A model generated the notes under the pieces. The model saw nothing but the letters and a program-made list of their open reading frames with translations, was not told where the DNA came from and searched no databases. This document shows positions 1 through 13,700 of a DNA stretch of 64,000 nt, one piece after another. The translations under genes were made by a program, and so were the position numbers. Origin of the DNA: Promerops cafer (taxonomy: Eukaryota; Chordata; Aves; Passeriformes; Nectariniidae). Location: positions 1,670,658 through 1,734,657 of the forward strand of contig VZSE01013243.1 in NCBI GenBank assembly GCA_013398275.1, written 5' to 3'. Each line of letters begins with the position of its first letter. Position 1 is the first letter of the stretch.

Positions 1-2100
1 TATGTTTGCCATGAAAAATTTTATCCAAACATGGATCATGAGCTGATGAGCTGATGATAGTCCACTTTCTTCAGCTGGGGAAAGATGTTTATTTAAAACA
101 GACTTAATGAATTAGCCTGCCTTCACACATTTTTGTGCTTCTCTGTTTGAATACTGTTCTGTTGATAGCATTTTTAGTTCAACTTTGATGTTGTAAGAGA
201 AAGATTCAGAAAACTAGTAAGTGCTATTGGCTGAGGGCCTAATTCAAATATACACCAGAGATTGACTACAATGTTTCTTACAGCCTTCTGCTCCTGAGCA
301 CAGAACTTAGTAGAAGTGTTTTTCAACTGCATTTTAATCATTATTTACTCCTATTTTTATTCTTACAGCTGAGTGGGTTCTTTCTTTCAAGCTGAGTTTT
401 CAGAAAAACTAAGTCCACATTTTGGAATCAACACTCACTAAAACACAACCAGAAAATAAAGAGCAGATCTGAAGACTGCCTCCTCCCAGCTACATATCCT
501 AGCCACTAAACTTCAAACACAGACGCTCTAGACAGAATTTTAAAGCTTACATACCACATTAAGCAGCAAAATTACCCCTTCTCCAAATGTAATTAAAAAG
601 AAATCTGTCACACAAAACTCTATTTTGTAGGGTATCTTGTACAGTAGACCAACTCCATGAGCACTTGCAGAATCAAGCAGCCCACAAGCCAGAGGCAGAA
701 GAGGACTTTCATTCTTGTGCCTGCAGAGTTCAGAGATCATTTAATACCTGAGGTGCTTCGCTTGCCAAGAAAATGATAATCCCTAATGTGCAGAGTGAAG
801 ACACTTGAGGAACTTCAGTCAAGGAAAGATGCCCCCGCATAATTTAGAAACCTCCAGGGCCTAAACACTATCTAAACAAAACTCTTCGGGTCATAATTTA
901 AGAATCAAGGACCTGAATTTATCCTAAATCAAATGTCAAGTGTATAAATTGCAACTTGCACTTGGTCTTGTTCCTCTCATCTTTCCACGCAATGATCCTT
1001 GAGCGGCAAGGGAGGTTCCTAAACTCTGTGGGACCACTAATACAGTAACCAGTCAAAGTTTCAGAAGGAACATGCAGAGAGAGATGAAACTGGGACAACC
1101 CTGCAGCAACAGGAAAAGAAAACCATTCACATGCAAAAGGTATTAATCTACAACCACATCTCCAAAGATGCATGCCTCAAAATTGCTCCTCTTGTACTAA
1201 CAAGCCTGCTATGGAGATAGATTGACAAAAAACTTGTGAGCCATCTTATTCTGTATCTGTTGCTGTGCTTTGCAGGTTTATGGCCATCCAACAATACCCT
1301 TTTCTTTCTGTAATTGGCTCTGCTCAATACTTCACAACCATTTTTATTCTCTGTCTCTCTGGAGAGTTAAAAGGATTTAGACTTTGACTCAGGAGAGAAA
1401 TTAAACCTCTAATTAGACCAGGTGTGCCTAGAGCTGTATTCCCCAGGAAACCTAAATAATTCTACTTTCATTTTACAAATTTATAAATTATGAGAATGCA
1501 AAACTGCAAAACCTGTAAATAGGAATTAGTCAGGAGCTTAAAACTGTACTGAAACACCAGGAATGAGTGTAAGCTTCCCACGCTGAAAACATCCCACAAA
1601 GCATTAAATTCCTGCTCCAAAGCTCACTGGAATTAGTGAAAAGAGATCCATAGGGGTTTGGATCAAACCTGAACTCTGCAGGCATACAGGTTTAACCAGA
1701 TAGAGCTGCCCTGGCTTGACAGAAATAGCTCAGGAGCTGCAGGTTAGCTCACCCAATGAGCTTCCCAAGGCCCATGTAGAGGTTTTGCATAAAGGATGAA
1801 AGCACGAGTAAAGCTGGACCCGTGGTGCTAAGTGCCTCTGAACAAGAAACAATCTGCCTGCAGCTCAGAGAAAATTAAAGTGCAAAAGAAGAAACAATTT
1901 GCTTAAGGTCACATAGGAGAATCAGAATTTCCATACATGTCATCTGAATCCCATTCTTGAGGCTCATCCCCTCACTCTGAGCTCTGCCTGCTGCGTTGCA
2001 AGGCTGCACTTTAACCAGCCTCCCTGGATAACACTACTGTGCTGGGAAAAGCAGGTCTTCCTGAGTTAAACAGACATCAAAGTCACTCCCTGCAAGGAAG
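1..2100. other. intergenic, no gene seen
   Basis: AT-rich sequence with stop codons in all frames. The two short open frames on the minus strand (540-740 and 919-1173) show no recognisable domain, no splice-flanked exon shape and no conserved motif. I see no CpG island, RNA gene or clear transposon here. Confidence 0.6.
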
Positions 2101-2188
2101 AAAAGGTTATGCTGATAGTTCTGAGCAGACAGATCTGTGGAAGAAAAGGTTATCCTGATAGCTTTTCTGAGCAAATGGATCTGTGGAG
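2101..2188. repeat. tandem duplication, two ~44-bp units
   Basis: Unit 1 (2101-2143) and unit 2 (2144-2188) both run from AAAAGGTTAT through a CTGATAG core to ATCTGTGGA, differing by a few substitutions and a 2-base insertion. A third unit begins at AAAGGTTA and is cut short. Confidence 0.75.
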
Positions 2189-2587
2189 AAAGGTTACCCA
2201 CATGTGTATCAAAAAATGTTCAAAGGGCAGGGCCACTCATACCTCAATGGGCATTTCTTTGCTATTTATTGGATTGCTTGAGTGTCCAAGAAAAAACTTC
2301 ATGTGGAAATCAAATAAATGGCATTTATGGTTTATCCACGCTAATCTAAAAGGATGAAGCCTGCTCTTATTGGTCAGTTAAGCAACCACTGATTTTCTCA
2401 ATCATGGAACAAGTGCTGGCAAATCAGTAATTAAAAAACAAAAAACAACAACAAACAAACAAAAAACCACCACCAAAAAAACCCACAGAAATTCCACTTC
2501 CAAAAGGAAATGAACTTTTCTAACATTGGTTCTGAGCATATAGTATTTTCCCTAGGATCTCTCTCTCCTCAACTTACTCATAAATGT

Positions 2588-2975
2588 CCCATGAGGAGCA
2601 GCTGAGGGCTTTGGGCTTGTCTTGTTTGGAGCAAAGGAGTCTGAGGGGTGACCTCACTGCTCTCCACAGCTTCCTGAGGAGTGGAAGGGAGAGGGAGGTG
2701 CTGAGCTCTTCTCCCTGGTATCCACTGATAGGATGTGTGCAACTGTTTCAAAGCTGTGCCAGGGGAGGTTCAGACTGGACATTAGCAAGCACTTCTTTAG
2801 GGACAGGGTGGTCAAACACTGTAACAGGCTTCCTAGAGAGGTGGTCAATGCCCCAAGCCTGTCAGCATTTAAGAACATTTGGACAATGCCCTTTACAACA
2901 TGCTTTAGCTGGGCCAGCCCTGAATTGCTCAGGCAGCTGGACTAGATGATCACTGTAGGTTGCAACACAGGTATA
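2588..2975 (+). repeat. CR1 LINE fragment, 3' part
   Basis: The sequence follows the CR1 3' region in order: 'GGAGCA(A)AGGAGTCTGAGG', a 'GGTTCAGACTGGACATTAG' segment, the 'AGGGACAGGGTGGTCAAACACTG' block, a 'CTTCCTAGAGAGGTGGT' block, and 'CTGGACTAGATGATC' near the end. It is a truncated, diverged copy; the open frames across it (2584-2949 plus, 2654-2878 minus) are repeat-derived and not host genes. Confidence 0.85.
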
Positions 2976-4208
2976 TGATGTTTATTTACAAAATATATTG
3001 ATTAGGAGCTCTGTGCAAGCCTGATGTTGTCTGAGGTGGTGTAGGGCTATGGAACTGGCCCTCTATCCGCCAACCTGCATCCCAGTGGCCTCCTGAAGTT
3101 CCAGCGCTGGAAATTATCACCAAAAACCTGGTGTGATCTCAGCTGAAAGTGTTTCCAATACTAGTGTTACTAAAGGTTTCTAAATAAAATCATGTAGCTA
3201 TAAAAAGAAATAAATAAGGGAAAAGGAGAGAAGGTCTGTACTGCTTTTTCTGTTGAAGGCATCTACAATGTTATTACTGAAGCTCAGACCCATTTGAAGG
3301 TTTCCATAAACATTTCAGATAGCGATCACATTCCAAAACAGACAACTTCACAATGAAACTGTGCTGACACAAAGAAAACTCCTTCAAGAACTGACAGGGC
3401 ATAAATTACAGCTACTCGTGCAGGACATGTGCTATTCTTGCACACCACACAAAGCCTTCAAGGAGTGCTGCAAACACAGCAGGGAATGACTCCACGCAGA
3501 GAAATGCCCAGAGGCTGCCTGGGTGTGCAACTCTTCAGTGCTACCCAAGAATATTTTGTGCTAGCCTGAAAACACACTGCCTACTTCCTCTGCTGTGGGC
3601 CCACAAGCCGTGATCATCTCTTGTTTGGAGAAGTCACACGACACAGATGTAAGCACAACTGAGAAGAGCAGTCACTGGCTTTAAGACCTCTGGCAGCATC
3701 CAATAAGGTGGCTTGTCCACAGAAGGCTAACAGAAGGTAAACATATCCTCAAGATATGTTCAAGAAAACATACAGAAAAACGTGCTGCCAACTACTCGGG
3801 TCAGGAACATAGATTAATCAAGTCACAAGGCCAACAACTTAACAAGAGCCCACTGTGGGTTCTGTAGCTCTTCATCTCAGGGTAACTTTAAAAAGCCTAA
3901 AAAACTGTCATTGTGAACTGTCTAGAAATATTGGACTTTAATACGAATCCCTAAACCTTGACTATCATGTAAGAAAAATAATAGTCCAAATTCAACCTCC
4001 TACACCTTTTCACTGTACCATAAATAGAAGTGTTACTCATTTTCTTCCAGTCAGACATCTCTGAGAGCTCAGTCATATAATGCACTGATGTAGAAGATAC
4101 ACCACCTACTTCCTCTTGCTCAGCATTGTACACACAGGGAAACAACTCTGAATATGAGAGCCTCCTACTGGCAGCCCTTCAGTGTCTTCAAATTACAGTC
4201 CACACTAG

Positions 4209-4241
4209 AGATAAAGAGAGAGGAGATAAAGAGAGAGGAGG
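4209..4241. repeat. short tandem repeat, GATAAAGAGAGAGGAG x2
   Basis: A 16-base purine-rich unit is present twice back to back. This is a simple replication-slippage repeat with no further structure. Confidence 0.7.
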
Positions 4242-6738
4242 AAGATTGATCTGCAATCAAAATGAAGTTTGCAGTCTGGCATTAGCACTCTGAGTGTTCA
4301 TCATAACCCAGAGAATCCATATAAATGTATATTCAGATGTTTCCCATTTTTAAATGCATAATCAAAACACTTTCTAGTGCCCAATACTTCACCTCATGCC
4401 AGAAGGCAAGACTACTTCACAAAGCAATTTGCAGCATTTTGGGAGGTTTTTTGTGCAGATCAATAAACACTAGAGTTCAGTTACACTTAATTTCAAAAGG
4501 TCAGCAAGCCTTTTACATTTTTCCAGAAAATCAACTGTTCTTAGGATCTTTATCTTGTTCCAAAAAAATGTACCTCACTGCATGCCTGTGACAAAAAAAG
4601 TTTTTAATAATCCTTGACATTTGGCAGTACATGTAAAAGCTACGTCAAAACTATATTTGAACCCCAAGAAACAGCTGACCCTTTAAGCCACAGGAACAGC
4701 AAATATTTTTACAAACTTAAAAAGCAATTGCATTAGCAATCTGAAGGGAAGAACCACCCATACTTGACTCAAGGAAGAATAATTCGAATTATATCAACTA
4801 CAGAAAGAAATATAACTATATCAGAATTTTTTCAGTACCATACATCTGGTCTTTAGTTCAATAAACTGTTAGAGGCAAGACTGAATCTTTTATCAAGATG
4901 AATGCTCTCCCATGAGTCTTGTAAATTCCCCAAAACCTAGAGTAACCTGATGCCAGGTGTAACCATGTAGGGACAATTCCTATATTTCCAAAAGACAGCA
5001 AAAAATATCTTATTAAGATAAACCATGGAAACAGAAGTTTCTGTCACCATAAACATTAAGTCCTATACATTATTAGATTACAAGGAACAGAAAGAAAATT
5101 TAAAGTACTTTTAAAAAGCTATGCAAGGTCTTCAGTTAAAAGATCCATATAAGTCAAACTTATTTGATGAGTGGCTAATGCAGGGGTGACTGAATGTAGG
5201 CCATACACCTTTGCTTTCTATTTTGGTTATGCATGTAAGTATGAAAAACCTCACAGAAGCATTTTGTACAGCAGACTGGAGGAAAACGTTTTACAATAAT
5301 CCATTTGAGGAAGGAGGAGAGAATGAACTCTTTCCTTCTTTTTAGTAATGTTTGAGTTTCATCTAAAGGTCTGAGAAGAAGCCCAGAGCTGCTGTGCCAA
5401 GCACTCTGCTGCTGTGGATGTGCCTCAGCCTGTGGAATTGGGATCTTTTACCCTCCATTCACCCTCATTAACATTCTGCAGTGGTTCATATGAAAGATGC
5501 TTGCACTAAAATATATGTTATTTTACTAAATGTCTCCATGTTTACCAGGTAAGAGAAGTTCTCAGCACTGGCAGAGCGGATCTCAATCAACTGGTGCCTG
5601 AATCTGTATTTTAACTACAAACACGCTTTCTTAAAGTGAGCATGGTTAAAACTCTGCATCTGCATTTCTCAGCTGGTCACATTATTGAAAACAGGATAGA
5701 CTGATCCCAGATATAAGGGATTTTGTTTTAATGCACTGAGCATTTGGACTCTTCCTAATTAGGGATCTGGGGGATTATATACCAGGTAACATGTAGTGAT
5801 CACTTCCATCCTGAACCTCTCAGAACAGCTGCAGCCCACATGGATAAAGGAGCCCAGAGCAAAGGTGAGAAGGAGAAAAGGCAGTCTCAAGATTTCAAGG
5901 GGCAGTCTGTGCAATAATCTCCTGAAGTACTTTGGGGCTCACCCACCTTAGAACAGTCATTTGTCTGGAGGGAATATTTTACCACCACTTAAGATCAAAG
6001 ATGTTGGTGGATGAAGGGTGAGGGAGACCACGACTAATGGACCTAACCCAAACAACTTCATAATAGAAACATTCTTATGGTGCAGGGAGAGCAACCATCA
6101 GACCTACACAGGATCTAAAACTAAGCCTGTTCTCTCATGTTTTTCAGAATAGGGATTGATTTAAACAAGTGTTTTCCTTAAAGCAGGAGCCTAAGCAGTA
6201 GAAAAATCAATAGAAGCATTTATTAAAAAAAGACAAAAATCAGTTACTTTTGATTCAAAATGAACACTGTGGGGAAAACTAAGTTCAGAGTGCATCCTTC
6301 TGTTAAAGCAGAATTAGAATTTGTAGTGAAAAATTGTGTAATATAATTGGCTAACTCTTAGCACATCTTTCAACATCAATCTAAAATCTCCCTACAAGTA
6401 AAACATTATCAAATTTTATTAGCAGCTACACACACAAAAAAAAAATCCGTAAACCCTGTGCTAGAGATAATTGTTATTTAGCTGGTCAATAAGCAGTAAC
6501 CACAGCAGTTTCAGCTTTGTTTGGGGATTAGTACAACCAATAATGAGAAGTTTACAAGACTGCAAAAATCGTTTTTTAACATACATTTGTGTAAAAAAAT
6601 AGTAACCACATTATTACATGCAGCCTTGGAACAACATGCAACTTACAGTGAGAGGAAGTCTTCTGGAGTGTGAACAGACTGGTGAAAAAATGCTGATAAC
6701 CCTGACTTTTTTTACTACATATTTAACTCACTGATACC

Positions 6739-6783
6739 TCTCTCTCTTTTTTTTTTTTTTTTCTTTTTTCTTTTCTTTTTTAT
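6739..6783. repeat. poly-T / TTTTC-rich low-complexity tract
   Basis: Run of T's interrupted by C's (CTCTCTCTTTTTTT... then TTCTTTTTTC repeats). No LINE or SINE body was recognised beside it, so it is called low complexity rather than a poly(A) tail. Confidence 0.7.
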
Positions 6784-7221
6784 CTTGCCTGCTGTCTTCT
6801 TTTCCTCATGTCCATCTTGCTAATCCCTTCAGTTACCCCTCCTGAAGTAACTGGCCTGAGGTAATTAACAAATCTTCAACACCTGCAGATTGCAGCACTG
6901 GGTACACCCCTTCAGTAGGCCTTCCCTAGAGGATCACAGGTGGGCAGGGTTAGTGCTGTTGAATAGATTCCCTGGAAAAAGTGGGAAAAAATGACACTTC
7001 AGAAGCTGAGAAATGACAGATGTTCCAGTATCCTACGTAATTCTGGCACATCTTGGAGTTCTTTTATCTCTCCTGTCCAGAAGAATTGCAGAGACAGCAC
7101 AGGCTAGAAATGGCACTGCAAACTAGAGATTAACCCACCCATTCCCTGTCTGGACAGCAGTGGCAAAGTGCCATCAAAAGCAAACAAACCACTTCTTGTC
7201 CACAACACAGGAAGGACATTG

Positions 7222-7710
7222 ACCTGTTAGATTAGTCCAGAGGAGAGCCACCAAGTTCAGATCAGAGGATAGAGCACTTTCCCTATGAGGAAAAGCTGAG
7301 AGAATTGGGAGTGTTTAGCCTGGAGCAGAGAAGGCTTCAGAGTAACCTAACTGCAGCTTTCCAGTCCCTGAAGGGAACTTACAGGAAAGATGGGGCATGA
7401 CTACTTACAAGAGCATAAACTGAAAGGACAAGAAGGAATGGGTTCAAATTGAAAGAGAGTAGGTTTAGATTAGATATCAGGGAAAAAATTATTTACTGTG
7501 AGGGTGATGAGGCACTGGAACAGGTTGCCCAGTGAAGTTGTGGATGTACCATCCCTGGAACCATTCAAGGTCAGATTGGATGGGGCTATGAACAACCTGG
7601 TCTTGATGGAAGTGTCCCCTGCCCATAACAGGGGGTTTGGAACTAGATGATCTTCAAGGTCCCTTCCAACCAAAACATTCCACAATTCTATGGTTCTATG
7701 ATTCTATGAT
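7222..7710 (+). repeat. CR1 LINE, 3' end
   Basis: About 490 bp of CR1 3' sequence in order: 'AGTCCAGAGGAGAGCCAC', 'TAGCCTGGAGCAGAGAAGGC', 'AGGCACTGGAACAGGTTGCC', 'TGGATGTACCATCCCTGGA', then 'GATGATCTTCAAGGTCCC'. It finishes with the octamer-type terminal repeat (ATTCTATG, GTTCTATG, ATTCTATG at 7685-7710) that marks the true CR1 3' terminus. Confidence 0.92.
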
Positions 7711-10700
7711 TTTTCTATATTTTCAGTGCTGCTTTAGGTGTGTCCACACTGGCACAGGTGCACAGAGCAGGTGGCACAAGGCAGTCACAAAAGCCATGCT
7801 GTGCTTTCTTGCATATGCCAGAATGGATATTGTCAGACATGGATTAGGATACAACAGAGGTTAAAAGCTACAGGACAGTTGGACAAAGAGGTCCTACCAG
7901 AGCTGTACAACTGGGTTGTACAGAATTTTTAGTAATCCTCAGAAACATTTTACCACCATTCATCTGTCAGAAATTGCTTTTTTTCAAATCTCTCCAGCCT
8001 CCTTTCTTTACATTTATTTCCCAGTAGTCCTGTTCCTTATACAGAGATACATGGAAATGATGGAGACGGGGCACTTCTCTCATATGCAGCAAGTGTAAGA
8101 GAGGCAGGCAAAGGAGTCTGCCCAGATGAATGTTACTCTGCAAGCAGAAATTTCCACTTGGCCTGAGAATCATATTGTTTTCATGCCTATATGTCCATAC
8201 ATTTTCATTCTCCCATGCCAGAATCAGCAGGTGGACATTTTGCAGTCTCCCTGAGGACCTCTGACCTCACGTGCCTGCCTGACATGCACCCATAGGATTG
8301 CTGTCCACACCAGGCACAGCAGCAGCAGCCATTTCACCTCGAGAAATACAGCACAATGCAGAGTTCTTAATGAATGTACTACAGAGTGATTAATGAATGT
8401 ACTACTGCAGAGTGCCAGGGACCAGTAAATTCCTTCCGTCCTCCTCAAGTGTAGTCCCTCAGCTCCCATCACCCAATAGCATGTATGTTGGCCCAGTCAG
8501 TCACACTCTGTCTTGCCTGACTAATTTTGATTGTGCAGTGATTTCAAAAGGAGAGTAGGCTCTTTATATCACAGGAGTCCACAACTTAGCACTTTTTTTC
8601 TGTCCTGGGAGACACAGGTTTGATTCCTCCATCTGCAGAAGAAATTAAAGTTAGGAGTAAGATCTCACTATAAGGTCATTCCATAAACACAAGAAGGGGA
8701 CACTGGCATCATCACTTTGGTTAAACAAAGAGAGAGGACCAGTCCCTGCTGCTTTTTTGTTTTGTGGGGTGGGGAAGGGCAAAAAAGGGGATGCATCAAT
8801 GCCTGACCTCAGGGCACTGAGATACTGAAATACCCTGGGGATATACCCAAAGGAACCTGAGATTGTATTTTAAGGAAAGCAGTGTAAAGAACAAAATTAA
8901 AAGTCCAGTATGTTCCTCATATCCTGTAACCACTGCCAGTACCTAGATGTTGATGTCTTCATTCTCAGGACTATTGCCTTGAGAGTAGAAGTGATGAAAT
9001 TACATACAACTAGAGAGACTTTGCTGTCCCTCAGGATTTTCCCCATAATTCAACATCTCTCTCCTGTAATGCCGCAAAAATATAGTGGGCTTTTTTATCT
9101 GCACAGAGAAATGGGTTGTCACAATACAAATAATAATCTGACATTTGCAGGGCAGGATCATGCCATGTTTTGCTGAAGGGCATTTTGATAGGTCTTTTCA
9201 TGTACTACCCCTGACCAAACCTGGTAATCAAACAGATGGAACAAAATGAGTGCTCACTGACTAAAGCAGCGCCGGCCCCTCAGCAACCCAGCTGCGTTCG
9301 CATGGCACAAAAAACCAGCACAACATTAATTTCCTCCTGTTCCCCTCAACAGAAAGAGACTTGGAGCATTTTCCAGTATACAGGGGAGAGCACTTAAGAG
9401 GCCAAACTCATCCCCAACAGACTGATGCCAGTGCCACAGCAGCAGCTGATTCTAAGGAGAGTATTTATCTGAGAACAGAATGTGGCACTGTTCTCTTCTT
9501 CTATATAATTTCACGTAACATTTATGGTCCACAGAAGGAAAAAATAAGGCATTTTTTGCTGCAACAATCCCCAACATCCAGCTATGCTCTCCAAAGATAA
9601 ATATATGTCCAAACTTCCTCCCCAACTTCAAATCAGCTCCTAAATAGAGCATTAATTGTATGACGCTCTTATGCAAAAATTAGGAAAAGATAGCCCCAAA
9701 AGACACCAAGCACATATCTCCATAAGATGGTTCACTCATATTTAAGGGGCCAAAAACACAAATCAATTTTACTGAATACATGACCAATTATTCACAGCAT
9801 CAGAATTAACATAATTAATATTATAATGGATTTCTTCAAAAGGGAACCAGTATAATAATTACACAAGGCATTCTAAATGGGAAACAAAGTCAACTACAAA
9901 TTTCAGAGGTTATTTTATGCAAATACTGTAGCTGTAGCATTCTGAGAATTCCATTGTAAGCTGAATTGTCCACTTCTGATTCTATGAATAATTGCATACC
10001 CATTTATTTCTAATAACCTATTATTTATGTGCAATTTCCTTTGTCCTTCTAAATGCTATGAACCCATTTAGAGAAACCACCATGACAACTTACCAATTAT
10101 CCTTATAAAATGTTGCATTGCTTTGGATTAGCTACACATATAATTAAAATGCCAACTAACTGTTGTGTTCATATAAGTTAGCAAAAGTCTGTGAACCTCA
10201 GCAATATAACATTGCATTTAATTCTAAACAACTATTTCTAAAAGAAAGTGATTTATATATAATCACCCCAGAACACAATAAAATTGCACTCAGTTTGGCA
10301 TTAAAAAGATTAGTGAGTGCAGATATCAATATTTAATGTGCAAATAACAAGTGCCATTTTCCAGACCATGTCCAAACAAACTCATTCACTGCTTCACTCT
10401 TCCAGTGCACAAATATTGCAGCCACTCTTCCATGTACACCCCTGAGCAGCTCCATGATGCCATGCATTTACTCACCCAGTTCACCTCAGTTGACACTGAC
10501 ATTTCACAAATTGGCTTAGAGTTGGCAAGTTGGATTACTCACACCCATTGCATCCTGAGGGACTCTGCTTTCCTCTGGGTCACACTGCTGAGCATCAATG
10601 TCACTCAGAGGGGCTGGCCCTTGCTGATGTGGGCCCTCAGAACAGCTGTAATCATGATTCCCAGAATGGAGCTGACTCCTGCCTGGCTAGTTTGCTCATG

Positions 10701-13700
10701 TCTATGTGCAAACCACCCAGCAAACATTCAATGTGTTCCTTTTCAAGCTCCTTTTGTCTCTTTAAGCTCACCTTAAGACTGCTGTAGCATCTCAGTAACT
10801 CCTGTGCCCAAGACACTACGCCTGGCACTGCCTCAGGGGACAGCAGGGCAGCTGTGGGGTGCAGTGGGACCTGCCAGAGGAGTGATGTGCTGCCACAAGT
10901 GGGTTACAGAGGGAGCAAGCAGAATTCAGGCCTGGAAGCTGCCACACCTTCTGAAAGACTGCAGCATAGCTGTACCTGAGCTATGGATTGTCTTTTCCTC
11001 TGATCCTCAATGATTTAGTGCTGGACTTAGAGCAGTTTTCCTTCTGAAGCAAACTCATGCTACTTCTGTTATCATTATTCTGGAGGGTCTGCCATGCCAG
11101 CAAACAGCTTTATATTTACAGCATTTAATAATGATCATTATTCTACTCACTACATAGTCATCTTTCTCTATTCATGCATTTTTCTTCTCTTTCGGTGCCC
11201 TTGGGCTTCCAGCAAACAATTCATTTGTGGACAAAGCACTTGTATGGCCTTCAAATTGTAAACCATTCAAAACATGGACAGTGAAAAAGGCAAAACAAGA
11301 GAGACCTGGAGGGCCTGACCAGAAACTGTCCAGAAACTGAAATCACCCATATATAAAATACACTCTCTGTCTCTTGTGCTTCAAGAGACAGATTGCTGAG
11401 TTAAAATGGCAAGTCAGGGCACGGGGACTGGAGAGACATCAAATGGCCTGCAAAAGCAATTAAGTGCCACAGAGACATTAGGATTTGATGAGAACAGAAG
11501 ATTGTTTACAGCCCTGTTTACTCCTAACCATGAATACTGTGCCTTGTGTACAACAAGGACCTGAGCAAACCCCAGTGCTCTGACACATTTGCTGCTCTGC
11601 TGAGACTCCGGAGGGCACAGACGCTTCCCACTGGCACCAATGTGCAGGTGGCTTTCCTGAGGCTTTCTGCTCCAAACTGTGATCTCCAGCCATATGGGGA
11701 ACATACTCATCAAACACATACAGCCTTCAGAGCTGATGTCTCTCTGTACCCTCTTGTTTTTATGTAGTCCTGTTCCCCCACATGCCCCCATGCCATGTTT
11801 TTTCTCCCTCTGGCAAGAACACAGTCAGGCTTTACTGCTAGAGAAACCCTTAGGAGTTTGGGATTCAGACAGAACGGGGAACCTACTGTGCTTTTTCACC
11901 ACCAAGTGACCACTGCTCACCCCACGCAGGCTGGCGCCCTCGGTCACCAGGAGGGGAACAGACTCCCAGCTGTGTTTGCCCCAGCTCCAAGAGCTAAGCT
12001 GCACTTTTTGAACATGGAGAACAACTTCTCTCACCTTTAAATGCCAGCCATATAGCACTGGACAGCCCAAGAGAGAAAGCTCCTGCAGCAGGAAAGCCCC
12101 AAGGCAGTGGGCTGTGGCAACCATGGAGTTTTCCCACTGCTCCCAAGGCAAGGGGAGAGGGGGTTTCCCACTGCAGCCTCCTCTCAGTGTGGCGAGGGCC
12201 CTGAGTTCACACCTGGCATGACACTGCCAGGCGTGCCCACCTGGTTTGCCAGAGATGGAGGTGTATGGAAGCCCAGCCTCCACGAGGTCTCACCACATCT
12301 GCAGATGTTCCAATAGCTGTCTGTGAGAAATAAATGAGAAAGGCAGAAGATTATAAGTGTTCTATTTTTTGTTGTTTGTTGTTTTTTGGTTTTTTAACAT
12401 TTATTGGGATGTATGTCTAATGCCTAAGATTAGTATTTCATTTTTTCTTCTGAACAGAAATACATTGCCTGTGGATATATCAGAAATACACAATAATGCA
12501 ACTATGAGTTATTTACCTGCTGGGGCAATGCTTATGAGTATTCTAGCAATGAAAATGGCTTCACTGGCTTGTAAAATATAAAACAGCAGGAAACTCACTA
12601 GAGACCCCACAAGCATATGTCAATAAACTTAAATTATTCACAAGTACACAAGCCTGCCAAGATACCAGCTTCCCAGCCCCCTTTCATTTCCTGACTGTTC
12701 CTGACTGCCTCACATTTTGAGCAAAGTCAATGACTAATTTTCTGTCTTCCTCAAGCCCATAAAGTTTTCACAGAAGCCAAATAATCATATGAAAAACATT
12801 TAGTTCAGTTACAAACTGAGTATTTTATTGGCTAATACTTCATATATCCAATTGACATGCATTGCAAAGTGCAATAGCAATACAGGACAATTGTATGTAA
12901 GACCATAAACGCCTGAATGTAAATGACATTTTACCAGAGTGCTCTAGCAATGTGCACAGACACAGCACTGATACAGTGTGCTCTCATTCAGAATGTTGCT
13001 GCTCTTTGTTTCTCTCCTCTACATCAATCTGACAATATTAACATCTGTAACAATCACTAACCACTCTCATTTTGACACTTCCAGTGTCAAAGTGCCAAGT
13101 TCTGCAGGGTGTTACAAGTAAAACAGAAGGTGCTAATCCCCACCAAAGGTCCTTCAGCCAAAATTCAGATCAATGTTTGGACTTTAACAAAAAAAACCCC
13201 AACACATTAGAATACAAGTCCAGGCATCTGTTGTCATAAAAAGATTGTGATTGTTGTATTTCATGTCCCTCTTCATTATAAATCCATTTGGCACCTTTAT
13301 AACAGCCTAGCCCCAGAAAAAATTATTTGATGTTGCTGTAGATGTCATATGTGCCCTGTGCTTTTACAGCACTTCTATTGTAATTCAACATTAATTATCT
13401 TTCTAATTAATGTACTGCATAATGCTGCAATATGAAATGCTCACATTTTGCAAATGAGAAAACTGAGCTCAGCTCTGTCTGCTTTAATCCCATTTTACTT
13501 TTATTATAATTCAATACCAGAATTATTCTCCTTCTTGGCTGCGTTATTGACACCCTGAACACACACAAGGGAACTATCTTCTGCATAGAAAAGATACATT
13601 TATTCTTTTTTTTCCAAGAGAAGACCTCCAATTTCTTTTTCAATACCATTTAGATATATTCTCCTGCCTTATGATCGTTGCTGAATAGCTCATAAGGAAA

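Larger units (their letters stand above)
2976..7221. other. intergenic, no gene seen
   Basis: AT-rich, non-coding in appearance. It holds a short repeat of 'GATAAAGAGAGAGGAG' (two copies around 4209-4241) and a T/C-rich tract at 6739-6783. Open frames are short and unsupported. Confidence 0.55.

Noticed and set aside
2584..2949. 121-residue plus-strand open frame
   Set aside because: It lies inside a CR1 3' fragment, which is not protein-coding in this frame.
3951..4145. Minus-strand frame with EMSDWKKM, possible last SULT6B1 exon (GDWK motif)
   Set aside because: Acceptor and phase could fit, but the match is confined to about five residues, the rest does not resemble the family C-terminus, and the intron would be over 13 kb. 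Too weak to call.
10351..10776. 141-residue plus-strand open frame in the intergenic region
   Set aside because: No domain, no homologous family recognised, overlapping frames equally open, and no promoter or splice context.
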